DNA from: Streptomyces sp. DH41
GTDB lineage: Bacteria > Actinomycetota > Actinomycetes > Streptomycetales > Streptomycetaceae
Assembly: GCF_029813785.1 (NCBI RefSeq)
Contig: NZ_JARVKY010000002.1
Location: 1-64,000 of the forward strand
Direction of reading: 5' to 3'
DNA length: 64,000 nt
Each line of letters starts with the position of its first letter. Positions within the stretch are counted from its first letter, which is position 1. Under the pieces are notes generated by a model. The model worked only from the letters and a program-made list of their open reading frames with translations, was not told the DNA's origin and made no database searches. Below are positions 36,006 through 46,551 of this stretch, in pieces. Made by a program: the position numbers and the translations under genes.

Positions 36006-36833
36006 ATGCTCGTGCACAGATCCGGATCGGCCCGCGGACGGCGCTTCGCCGTCACGGGGACCCTGCTCGCCGCGTTGTCCCTCGTATTCACCCTCCCCGC
36101 GCACTCCTCGTCGGCCGCCGACACCCCGCCCCGCGGCTCCGCCCACATGGGCATGGGCGTCGTGGAGCACGACGGACAGCACGGCACGCCGGTCCCCGGC
36201 CGCGCCACCCAGACGGAGGGTGTCGACGTCTCCAGCCACCAGGGCAACGTCGCCTGGTCGACCCTGTGGAACAGCGGGGTCAAGTGGGCCTACGTCAAGG
36301 CCACCGAGGGGACCTACTACACCAACCCCTACTTCGCCCAGCAGTACAACGGCTCGTACAACGTCGGCATGATCCGCGGCGCCTACCACTTCGCCACCCC
36401 GGACACCACGAGCGGCGCCGCCCAGGCCAACTTCTTCGTCGACAACGGCGGCGGCTGGTCCCGCGACGGCAGGACGCTGCCGGGCGCGCTGGACATCGAG
36501 TGGAACCCGTACGGGGCCACCTGCTACGGCAAGTCGCAGAGCCAGATGGTCTCCTGGATCCGCGACTTCCTGAACACCTACAAGGCTCGCACCGGCCGCG
36601 ACGCCGTGATCTACACGGCCACCAGCTGGTGGACCCAGTGCACCGGCAACTACAGCGGCTTCGCGGCCAACAACCCGCTGTGGGTCGCCCGGTACGCCTC
36701 GACGGTGGGGACGCTGCCGGCGGGCTGGGGCTTCTACACGATGTGGCAGTACACCTCGTCCGGGCCGACGGTCGGGGACCACAACAAGTTCAACGGGGCG
36801 CTGGACCGCGTCCGGGCGCTCGCCAACGGCTGA
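36006..36833 (+). CDS. secreted GH25 muramidase (lysozyme)
   Basis: 275 residues from the ATG at 36006 with GGAGG 6 bases upstream. A signal peptide ends near residue 38. The GH25 (Chalaropsis/cellosyl-type) fold is complete: Asp74 in GVDVSSHQGN, WAYVKATEGT, GAYHFA, and the catalytic Asp163-x-Glu165 in GALDIEWNP, with VARYAS and MWQYTSSG at the end. It cleaves the MurNAc-GlcNAc bond of peptidoglycan outside the cell. There is no separate wall-binding domain. Confidence 0.94.
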   Translation: MLVHRSGSARGRRFAVTGTLLAALSLVFTLPAHSSSAADTPPRGSAHMGMGVVEHDGQHGTPVPGRATQTEGVDVSSHQGNVAWSTLWNSGVKWAYVKATEGTYYTNPYFAQQYNGSYNVGMIRGAYHFATPDTTSGAAQANFFVDNGGGWSRDGRTLPGALDIEWNPYGATCYGKSQSQMVSWIRDFLNTYKARTGRDAVIYTATSWWTQCTGNYSGFAANNPLWVARYASTVGTLPAGWGFYTMWQYTSSGPTVGDHNKFNGALDRVRALANG

Positions 36834-36846
36834 GCCGGCTCGCGGG

Positions 36847-36888
36847 GGCAGGGCACGGGCCTCCTCGCCGGGAGCCCCGTGCCCTGCC
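36847..36888. terminator. bidirectional hairpin between the muramidase gene and lon
   Basis: GGCAGGGCACGGG (36847-36859) pairs perfectly with CCCGTGCCCTGCC (36876-36888), a 13-bp stem with a 16-base loop. It lies just after the muramidase stop and after the convergent lon stop (36930), so it can serve both genes. Confidence 0.75.
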
Positions 36889-36899
36889 TTCCGGCCGTT

Positions 36900-36929
36900 C
36901 GTCACGCCGCGTCCGTCACGTCGCGTCCG

Positions 36930-36941
<12 letters not shown>
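36900..36941. repeat. three 14-bp tandem repeats across the lon stop codon
   Basis: Units at 36900-36913, 36914-36927 and 36928-36941 are variants of CGTCACGCCGCGTC. The third covers the last lon codons and stop. The copies beyond the stop look like duplicated ends of the gene. Confidence 0.65.
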
Positions 36942-39353
<2,412 letters not shown>

Positions 39354-39375
39354 GATCTCCCCTTCGGCAGTCAAG

Positions 39376-39394
39376 TTGAGTTACATCGACTCAA
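39376..39394 (-). promoter_or_regulatory. HspR-type (HAIR) operator upstream of lon
   Basis: TTGAGT-N7-ACTCAA, a perfect inverted repeat with the 7-base spacer known for HAIR elements (consensus CTTGAGT-N7-ACTCAAG; here the outermost base pair differs). It lies 23-41 bp before the lon start, overlapping the likely promoter. In S. lividans lon is known to be repressed by HspR; the same heat-shock control is expected here. Confidence 0.82.
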
Positions 39395-39567
39395 TGAAAG
39401 GGAGTCACGGATTGTTCCCCAACGGGTGTTCGCTGTGAGCGATCAAGGGCCGAGCGCCTCGCGTCCGGTGCTGCGGGCGCACGACGCGCGGACGCGCACC
39501 GCGCGTGATGCCCCGTGGGTGCCAGCACGGCCGGACAGTCCGGCATTCCCGCTGCCAGGATGGGTCG

Positions 39568-40272
39568 ATGCCCATCACTTCCCATGACTCCCACGACTAC
39601 GACATCCCCGAAGTGCTGGACCGCCGCGAGGGCCCGCACGGTGAGGTCGTCCTGCGCCGGCACGGGGCGCTGCTGCAGATCATCGCGAACGGCTGCTTCC
39701 TGATGGACACCTCCGACGGGCGTTCGGAGCGGCGGCTGGTCGACGCGGCGGCCGACGCGCTCGCCGCCCACGGCGGGCGGCGGGCGCCGCACCTCCTCAT
39801 CGGCGGGCTCGGCGTCGGCTTCTCGCTCGCACACGCCGCCGCCGATCCCCGCTGGGGGCGGATCGCGGTCGTCGAGCGCGAGCGCGCCGTCATCGACTGG
39901 CACCGGGAAGGACCGCTGGCGACCCTGTCCGCCGAGGCGCTGGCCGATCCGCGAACGGAGATCGTGGAAGCGGATCTCGTGCGGTACGTCAATGAGACTT
40001 CCGACACATACGACGCGCTCTGCCTCGACATCGACAACGGCCCCGGCTGGACCGTCACGGAGGGCAACGACGGGCTGTACGCACCGGCCGGACTGGCGGG
40101 CTGCGCCCGGGTGTTGAGGGCGGGCGGGGTGCTTGCCGTATGGTCTGCCCAGCCCTCCCCGGAATTCGAAGAAACCTTGCGTAATGCCGGGTTCCAGCAG
40201 GTGCGTACCGAAGAGATCCCCGTTGCCCGGGGCGTTCCGGACGTCGTCCACCTCGCCGTCGGGCCTGGATAG
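39568..40272 (+). CDS. spermidine synthase-like Rossmann methyltransferase-fold protein
   Basis: 234 residues, ATG at 39568 with AGGATGGG upstream. The fold is that of class I methyltransferases: nucleotide loop LLIGGLGVGFSLAHAA, the acidic residue in IAVVERERAVIDW, VEADLVRYV, and the spermidine-synthase-like CLDIDNGPGWTVTEGNDGLY. It probably binds decarboxylated AdoMet or AdoMet. The typical polyamine-synthase gatekeeping motifs are not complete, so the substrate is uncertain. It is divergent from lon. Confidence 0.75.
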   Translation: MPITSHDSHDYDIPEVLDRREGPHGEVVLRRHGALLQIIANGCFLMDTSDGRSERRLVDAAADALAAHGGRRAPHLLIGGLGVGFSLAHAAADPRWGRIAVVERERAVIDWHREGPLATLSAEALADPRTEIVEADLVRYVNETSDTYDALCLDIDNGPGWTVTEGNDGLYAPAGLAGCARVLRAGGVLAVWSAQPSPEFEETLRNAGFQQVRTEEIPVARGVPDVVHLAVGPG

Positions 40273-40394
40273 CAAAGGGACGGTGACTCCCCGTACGCTG
40301 CTGCCCTGACGCGGTTATTCAAGCGTCAATCGCAGTCATGCGCAGACGAGGGATCACCCCACTGATTCCGGTAAGCACACCTCAGGGGCGGGCG

Positions 40395-41135
40395 ATGGAG
40401 CAGACACAGACCTCCCACAACGGCACGGCGACGGCTACTCCGGGCGCGCAGCGACGGGTGCTGGTGGTCGAGGACGACCAGACGATCGTGGACGCCATCG
40501 CGACCCGCCTGCGCGCCGAAGGGTTCCTGGTGCAAACGGCGGGCGACGGTCCGGCCGCCGTCGACACGGCCGAGGCCTGGCAGCCCGATCTGCTGATCCT
40601 CGACATCATGCTGCCCGGCTTCGACGGTCTGGAGGTCTGCCGGCGCGTGCAGGCCGCCCGGCCGGTGCCGGTGCTGATGCTCACCGCGCGGGACGACGAG
40701 ACGGACATGCTGGTCGGGCTCGGCGTGGGCGCCGACGACTACATGACCAAGCCGTTCTCGATGCGCGAGCTGGCCGCGCGCGTGCACGTACTGCTGCGCA
40801 GGGTGGAGCGGGCCGTCGTGGCCGCCTCGACGCCGCGCAGCGGCATCCTGCGCCTCGGCGAGCTGGAGATCGACCACGCGCAGCGCCGGGTGCGGGTGCG
40901 CAGCGAGGACGTCCACCTCACCCCCACCGAGTTCGACCTGCTGGTATGTCTCGCGAACACCCCGCGCGCGGTGCTCTCCCGTGAGCAGCTGCTGGCCGAG
41001 GTGTGGGACTGGGCGGACGCCTCCGGCACCCGGACCGTGGACAGCCACATCAAGGCGCTGCGCCGCAAGATCGGCGCCGAGCGCATCCGCACGGTGCACG
41101 GCGTGGGCTACGCGCTGGAGACGCCGACGCCATGA
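40395..41135 (+). CDS. OmpR/PhoB-family response regulator
   Basis: 246 residues from the ATG at 40395. The receiver domain has acidic residues Glu26/Asp27/Asp28, phosphoacceptor Asp70 in LLILDIMLPG, Thr97 and Lys119 in YMTKPFS. The C-terminal winged helix (about 150-245) shows LTPTEFDLLVCLANTPRAVLSREQLL and VDSHIKALRRKIG. It overlaps the kinase gene downstream by 4 bases (ATGA), forming a standard two-component pair. Confidence 0.95.
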   Translation: MEQTQTSHNGTATATPGAQRRVLVVEDDQTIVDAIATRLRAEGFLVQTAGDGPAAVDTAEAWQPDLLILDIMLPGFDGLEVCRRVQAARPVPVLMLTARDDETDMLVGLGVGADDYMTKPFSMRELAARVHVLLRRVERAVVAASTPRSGILRLGELEIDHAQRRVRVRSEDVHLTPTEFDLLVCLANTPRAVLSREQLLAEVWDWADASGTRTVDSHIKALRRKIGAERIRTVHGVGYALETPTP

Positions 41136-42346
41136 GCCGAGGACGGGACGCCGCGCGGCGGGGCTCCGGCTCTCGGGCCCCTGGTTCTCAGGCCCCTGAT
41201 TCTCGGACCCCTGGTTCTCGGACCTCTGGTTCTCGGTGCCCCGGCTCCCGGAAGAACGGCTCCCGAAGCACCGGGGAGCCGTGGGGCGGCGTACGCCCGT
41301 TCTCGATCAAGACCAAACTGGGCGCGCTGGTCGTCACGTCGGTGCTGATCACCACCGGTCTCTCGGTGATCGCGGTGCACACCAAGACGGAGTTGCGCTT
41401 CATCACGGTCTTCTCGATGATCGCCACACTGCTGATCACCCAGTTCGTGGCGCACTCGCTGACCGCGCCACTGGACGAGATGAACGCCGTGGCCCGGTCC
41501 ATCTCGCACGGTGACTACACGCGCCGGGTCCGCGAGAACCGCCGCGACGAGCTGGGCGACCTGGCCGTCACCATCAACCGCATGGCCGACGACCTGGAGG
41601 CCCAGGACCTCCAGCGCAAGGAGCTGGTGGCGAACGTCTCGCACGAGCTGCGCACCCCCATCGCGGGCCTGCGGGCGGTGCTGGAGAACATCGTCGACGG
41701 GATCACCGAGGCCGATCCGGAGACCATGCGGACGGCGCTCGGACAGACGGAGCGGCTCGGCCGTCTCGTGGAGACCCTGCTGGACCTCTCCCGCCTGGAC
41801 AACGGCGTCATACCGCTGCGCAAACGGCGCTTCGAGGTGTGGCCGTACCTCTCCGGCGTGCTGAAGGAGGCCAACATGGTCGCCTCGGCACGCGCGGGCA
41901 TCGCGTCCGGGTCCGGCAGTCACAGCCGCACCGACGTGCATCTGGCCCTGGACGTCTTCCCGCCGGAGCTGACCGCGCACGCCGACCCCGAGCGCATCCA
42001 CCAGGTCGTCGCCAACCTCATCGACAACGCGGTCAAGCACAGCCCGCCGCACGGCCGGGTGACGGTCAGGGCGCGGCGCGGGGACCTTCCGGAATCGCTG
42101 GAGCTGGAGGTTCTCGACGAAGGCCCCGGCATTCCGCGCTCGGAGTGGCGCCGGGTGTTCGAGCGGTTCAACCGGGGTTCGGTGTCCCGGCCGCACGGTC
42201 CGGGCAGCGACGGCGGCACCGGGCTCGGCCTGGCGATCGCGCGCTGGGCGGTGGATCTGCACGGCGGCCGGATCGGGGTGGCCGAATCCGAGCGGGGCTG
42301 CCGGATTCTCATCACTCTTCCAGGTCTGCCGTCGGCACCCGGTTGA
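41132..42346 (+). CDS. membrane sensor histidine kinase with pentapeptide-repeat N-terminus
   Basis: 404 residues, ATG overlapping the regulator stop. Residues 13-47 are seven pentapeptides of the form GSRTP, an added low-complexity tail before the kinase proper (FSIKTKLGALVV). Two close membrane helices (about 62-82 and 89-108) leave almost no extracellular loop, so sensing is probably in the membrane. HAMP follows, then HisKA with His171 in NVSHELRTPIAG, N-box NLIDNAVKH, and GPGIP and GLGLAIARW. It phosphorylates the regulator encoded just upstream. Confidence 0.94.
   Translation: MSRGRDAARRGSGSRAPGSQAPDSRTPGSRTSGSRCPGSRKNGSRSTGEPWGGVRPFSIKTKLGALVVTSVLITTGLSVIAVHTKTELRFITVFSMIATLLITQFVAHSLTAPLDEMNAVARSISHGDYTRRVRENRRDELGDLAVTINRMADDLEAQDLQRKELVANVSHELRTPIAGLRAVLENIVDGITEADPETMRTALGQTERLGRLVETLLDLSRLDNGVIPLRKRRFEVWPYLSGVLKEANMVASARAGIASGSGSHSRTDVHLALDVFPPELTAHADPERIHQVVANLIDNAVKHSPPHGRVTVRARRGDLPESLELEVLDEGPGIPRSEWRRVFERFNRGSVSRPHGPGSDGGTGLGLAIARWAVDLHGGRIGVAESERGCRILITLPGLPSAPG
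41168..41272 (+). repeat. seven 15-bp tandem repeats coding GSRxx pentapeptides
   Basis: 105 bp made of seven 15-bp units of the type GGTTCTCGGACCCCT, in frame, in the kinase gene. Encoded units: GSRAP, GSQAP, DSRTP, GSRTS, GSRCP, GSRKN, GSRST. The central copies are nearly identical at DNA level, and use TCT and GGT codons that are rare in the neighbouring genes, pointing to recent expansion. Confidence 0.85.
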
Positions 42347-42630
42347 CGTAGGGTTCGAAGCGGAGCGTCAAGATCCACTGACGTCCGCGCCGGCGGACAC
42401 GTGTGATCAGGCACAGGCCCGCGTCTTCTCGGCGCCGGGTCCAGGTCTCCCCTTCCCACACGCAGCAGAACCTCGCTTGTTTCCCGCCATTTCCAGCGCC
42501 GAAACGCGGTCTGTGATGTGACTTACGCGACGATGAACGATCCCGGTCTGACCTTCCGGGTCCGGGAGGCGTAGCCTTGATTCCCGCTGTCCACCATCTT
42601 GTGAAGAAGCGGAAGAGGGCGGTTCTCGCC

Positions 42631-45600
42631 GTGTCGCCACAGTCCCCCAGTAACTCGAGCATCTCGACCGACACCGACCAAGCGGGCAACGCGGGCAAGA
42701 ACCCCGCGGCCGCGTTCGGTGCCAATGAGTGGCTCGTCGACGAGATCTATCAGCAGTACCTCCAGGACCCGAACTCCGTGGACCGAGCCTGGTGGGACTT
42801 CTTCGCCGACTACAAGCCAGGAGCGGCCGCGGCCCAGTCCGCCTCCGGTGCCGTGAGCACGGACTCCGGGAGCGCGCCCCAGGCCGCCCCCGCACCGCAG
42901 GCCCAGGCGCAGGCTCCCGCTCCGACCCCGGCCAAGCCGGCTGCCCAGCCGGCCGCCGCGACCGCGAAGCCGGCCACGCAGCCCGCCGCCGCTCCGGCGG
43001 CCCCGGCTGCTCCGGCGGCCCCGGCCGCGAAGCCGGCCCCGGCCAAGCCCGCCGCCAAGCCGCAGGCCAAGGCCGCCGCGCCCGCCAAGGAGGCCACCGC
43101 CTCCCCGGACGGTCCCGAGCTGGTGACCCTGCGCGGTCCCGCCGCCGCGGTCGCGAAGAACATGAACGCCTCGCTGGAGCTGCCCACGGCCACGTCCGTG
43201 CGCGCGGTCCCGGTGAAGCTGCTGTTCGACAACCGCATCGTCATCAACAACCACCTCAAGCGCGCCCGGGGCGGGAAGATCTCCTTCACGCACCTGATCG
43301 GCTACGCGATGGTGCAGGCCATCAAGGCCATGCCGACGATGAACTACGCGTTCGGTGAGAAGGACGGCAAGCCGACGCTCATCAAGCCGGCGCACGTCAA
43401 CCTCGGCCTCGCCATCGACCTGGTCAAGCCCAACGGCGACCGCCAGCTGGTCGTCGCGGCGATCAAGAAGGCCGAGACCATGAACTTCTTCGAGTTCTGG
43501 CAGGCCTACGAGGACATCGTCCGCCGCGCCCGCGACGGCAAGCTGACGATGGACGACTTCTCCGGCGTCACGGTCTCCCTGACCAACCCCGGCGGTCTCG
43601 GCACCGTCCACTCGGTGCCGCGCCTGATGCCCGGCCAGGCCGTCATCATGGGCGTCGGCTCGATGGACTACCCGGCGGAGTTCCAGGGCACCAGCCAGGA
43701 CACCCTGAACAAGCTCGGCATCTCGAAGGTCATGACGCTCACGTCGACCTACGACCACCGGGTCATCCAGGGCGCCGCCTCCGGCGAGTTCCTGCGCCAG
43801 GTCGCGGGCCTGCTCCTCGGCGAGAACGGCTTCTACGACGAGATCTTCGAGGCACTGCGCATCCCCTACGAGCCGGTCCGCTGGCTCAAGGACATCGACG
43901 CCTCGCACGACGACGACGTCACCAAGGCCGCCCGCGTCTTCGAGCTGATCCACTCCTACCGGGTCCGCGGCCACGTCATGGCCGACACCGACCCGCTGGA
44001 GTACCAGCAGCGCAAGCACCCCGACCTGGACATCACCGAGCACGGGCTCACCCTGTGGGACCTGGAGCGCGAGTTCGCGGTCGGCGGCTTCGCCGGCAAG
44101 TCCCTGATGAAGCTGCGCGACATCCTCGGCGTGCTGCGCGACTCGTACTGCCGCACCACCGGCGTCGAGTTCATGCACATCCAGGACCCGAAGCAGCGCA
44201 AGTGGATCCAGGACCGCATCGAGCGCTCGCACACCAAGCCGGAGCGCGAGGAGCAGCTGCGCATCCTGCGCCGCCTGAACGCCGCCGAGGCGTTCGAGAC
44301 GTTCCTGCAGACCAAGTACGTCGGCCAGAAGCGGTTCTCCCTGGAGGGCGGCGAGTCCGTCATCCCGCTGCTGGACGCGGTCATCGACTCGGCGGCCGAG
44401 TCCCGCCTGGACGAGGTCGTCATCGGCATGGCCCACCGCGGCCGGCTGAACGTGCTGGCCAACGTCGTCGGCAAGTCGTACGCGCAGATCTTCCGCGAGT
44501 TCGAGGGCAACCTCGACCCGAAGTCGATGCACGGCTCCGGTGACGTGAAGTACCACCTGGGCGCCGAGGGCACCTTCACCGGCCTGGACGGCGAGCAGAT
44601 CAAGGTCTCGCTGGTGGCCAACCCGTCGCACCTGGAGGCGGTCGACCCGATCGTCGAGGGCGTCGCCCGCGCCAAGCAGGACATCATCAACAAGGGCGGC
44701 ACGGACTTCACGGTCCTGCCCATCGCGGTCCACGGCGACGCGGCCTTCGCGGGCCAGGGCGTGGTGGCCGAGACCCTGAACATGTCGCAGCTGCGCGGCT
44801 ACCGCACCGGCGGCACCGTCCACGTCGTCATCAACAACCAGGTCGGCTTCACCGCCGCCCCGGAGTCGTCGCGTTCCTCGATGTACGCGACGGACGTGGC
44901 CCGCATGATCGAGGCCCCGATCTTCCACGTGAACGGCGACGACCCGGAGGCCTGCGTCCGCGTGGCGCGGCTGGCCTTCGAGTTCCGCCAGGCGTTCAAC
45001 AAGGACGTGGTGATCGACCTCATCTGCTACCGCCGCCGCGGTCACAACGAGACCGACAACCCGGCCTTCACCCAGCCGCTGATGTACGACCTGATCGACA
45101 AGAAGCGCTCGGTGCGCAAGCTGTACACCGAGTCCCTCATCGGTCGCGGCGACATCACCCTGGAAGAGGCCGAGCAGGCGCTCCAGGACTACCAGGGCCA
45201 GCTGGAGAAGGTCTTCACCGAGGTCCGCGAGGCGGCCTCCCAGCCGGCCGCCGCGGAGCCCTCGGACCCGCAGGCCGAGTTCCCGGTGGCCGTGAACACC
45301 GCGGTCACCGCCGAGACCGTGAAGCGGATCGCGGAGTCCCAGGTCAACATCCCCGACCACGTCACCGTGCACCCGCGGCTGCTGCCGCAGCTGCAGCGCC
45401 GGGCGGCGATGGTCGAGGACGGCACGATCGACTGGGGCATGGGCGAGACCCTCGCCGTCGGCTCGCTGCTCCTCGAGGGCGTCCCGGTCCGGCTGTCCGG
45501 CCAGGACTCGCAGCGCGGCACCTTCGGCCAGCGGCACGCGGTGCTCATCAACCGCGAGACCGGCGACGAGTTCACGCCGCTGCTGTACCTGTCCGAGGAC

Positions 45601-46476
45601 CAGGCCCGGTACAACGTCTACAACTCCCTGCTCTCCGAGTACGCGGTGATGGGCTTCGAGTACGGCTACTCGCTGGCCCGCCCCGACGCGCTGGTGATGT
45701 GGGAGGCGCAGTTCGGCGACTTCGTCAACGGCGCGCAGACGGTCGTGGACGAGTTCATCTCGTCGGCCGAGCAGAAGTGGAACCAGACCTCCGGCGTCAC
45801 CCTCCTGCTGCCGCACGGCTACGAGGGCCAGGGCCCGGACCACTCCTCGGCCCGCCCGGAGCGGTTCCTGCAGCTCTGCGCGCAGAACAACATGACGGTC
45901 GCGATGCCGACCCTGCCGTCGAACTACTTCCACCTCCTGCGGTGGCAGGTGCACAACCCGCACCACAAGCCGCTGGTCGTCTTCACCCCGAAGTCGATGC
46001 TGCGCCTGAAGGCCGCGGCGTCGAAGGCGGAGGAGTTCACGACGGGCCAGTTCCGTCCGGTCATCGGCGACGACTCGGTCGACCCGGCCGCGGTCAAGAA
46101 GGTCGTCTTCTGCGCCGGCAAGGTCTACTACGACCTCGACGCCGAGCGGAAGAAGCGCGGCATCACGGACACGGCCATCCTCCGCATCGAGCGCCTGTAC
46201 CCGCTGCCGGGTGCCGAGCTCCAGGCGGAGATCGCCAAGTACCCGAACGCCGAGAAGTACCTGTGGACCCAGGAGGAGCCGGCGAACCAGGGTTTCTGGC
46301 CGTTCATCGCGCTCAACCTGATCGACCACCTGGACCTGGCGGTCGGCGCCGACGTCCCGCACGGCGAGCGTCTGCGGCGCATCTCGCGCCCGCACGGTTC
46401 GTCCCCGGCCGTCGGTTCCGCCAAGCGGCACCAGGCGGAGCAGGAGCAGCTGGTGCGTGAGGTGTTCGAGGCCTGA
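42631..46476 (+). CDS. kgd: multifunctional 2-oxoglutarate decarboxylase/dehydrogenase (Kgd, E2-E1 fusion)
   Basis: 1281 residues from a GTG at 42631 (GGAAGAGGG upstream). Order: an N-terminal E1-type helix ([20 protein letters not shown]), an Ala/Pro/Lys linker (about 60-150), an E2 acyltransferase domain (about 165-400) with the catalytic His376 in YDHRVIQG, and a thiamine-diphosphate E1 domain from about 430 with [13 protein letters not shown], the GDG-like HVNGDDPEA cofactor motif and RRRGHNE. This is the actinobacterial form, in which one chain serves E1 and E2 without a lipoyl domain and shares E3 and lipoyl-E2 with pyruvate dehydrogenase. It works in the TCA cycle. A possible promoter (CTGACC-N18-TAGCCT) lies near 42545-42575. 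Confidence 0.95.
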   Translation: MSPQSPSNSSISTDTDQAGNAGKNPAAAFGANEWLVDEIYQQYLQDPNSVDRAWWDFFADYKPGAAAAQSASGAVSTDSGSAPQAAPAPQAQAQAPAPTPAKPAAQPAAATAKPATQPAAAPAAPAAPAAPAAKPAPAKPAAKPQAKAAAPAKEATASPDGPELVTLRGPAAAVAKNMNASLELPTATSVRAVPVKLLFDNRIVINNHLKRARGGKISFTHLIGYAMVQAIKAMPTMNYAFGEKDGKPTLIKPAHVNLGLAIDLVKPNGDRQLVVAAIKKAETMNFFEFWQAYEDIVRRARDGKLTMDDFSGVTVSLTNPGGLGTVHSVPRLMPGQAVIMGVGSMDYPAEFQGTSQDTLNKLGISKVMTLTSTYDHRVIQGAASGEFLRQVAGLLLGENGFYDEIFEALRIPYEPVRWLKDIDASHDDDVTKAARVFELIHSYRVRGHVMADTDPLEYQQRKHPDLDITEHGLTLWDLEREFAVGGFAGKSLMKLRDILGVLRDSYCRTTGVEFMHIQDPKQRKWIQDRIERSHTKPEREEQLRILRRLNAAEAFETFLQTKYVGQKRFSLEGGESVIPLLDAVIDSAAESRLDEVVIGMAHRGRLNVLANVVGKSYAQIFREFEGNLDPKSMHGSGDVKYHLGAEGTFTGLDGEQIKVSLVANPSHLEAVDPIVEGVARAKQDIINKGGTDFTVLPIAVHGDAAFAGQGVVAETLNMSQLRGYRTGGTVHVVINNQVGFTAAPESSRSSMYATDVARMIEAPIFHVNGDDPEACVRVARLAFEFRQAFNKDVVIDLICYRRRGHNETDNPAFTQPLMYDLIDKKRSVRKLYTESLIGRGDITLEEAEQALQDYQGQLEKVFTEVREAASQPAAAEPSDPQAEFPVAVNTAVTAETVKRIAESQVNIPDHVTVHPRLLPQLQRRAAMVEDGTIDWGMGETLAVGSLLLEGVPVRLSGQDSQRGTFGQRHAVLINRETGDEFTPLLYLSEDQARYNVYNSLLSEYAVMGFEYGYSLARPDALVMWEAQFGDFVNGAQTVVDEFISSAEQKWNQTSGVTLLLPHGYEGQGPDHSSARPERFLQLCAQNNMTVAMPTLPSNYFHLLRWQVHNPHHKPLVVFTPKSMLRLKAAASKAEEFTTGQFRPVIGDDSVDPAAVKKVVFCAGKVYYDLDAERKKRGITDTAILRIERLYPLPGAELQAEIAKYPNAEKYLWTQEEPANQGFWPFIALNLIDHLDLAVGADVPHGERLRRISRPHGSSPAVGSAKRHQAEQEQLVREVFEA

Positions 46477-46497
46477 GCCTTGGCACAGGCCTGACGG

Positions 46498-46531
46498 AAG
46501 GGGCCGGTCCCGGTATCGGGGCCGGCCCCTT
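46498..46531. terminator. bidirectional terminator between kgd and the fxsT-type gene
   Basis: AAGGGGCCGG (46498-46507) pairs with CCGGCCCCTT (46522-46531); an inner CCCG/CGGG pair extends the stem around the loop GTAT. It lies 21 bp after the kgd stop and 21 bp before the convergent stop. Confidence 0.85.
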
Positions 46532-46551
46532 CGGCGTCCGGGCGGGCCGGG

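Noticed and set aside
42523..46431. 1302-codon open frame on the minus strand opposite kgd
   Set aside because: It is the antisense shadow of the Kgd gene, produced by high third-position GC; it has no ribosome site and no family motif, while the plus-strand frame is a complete known enzyme.
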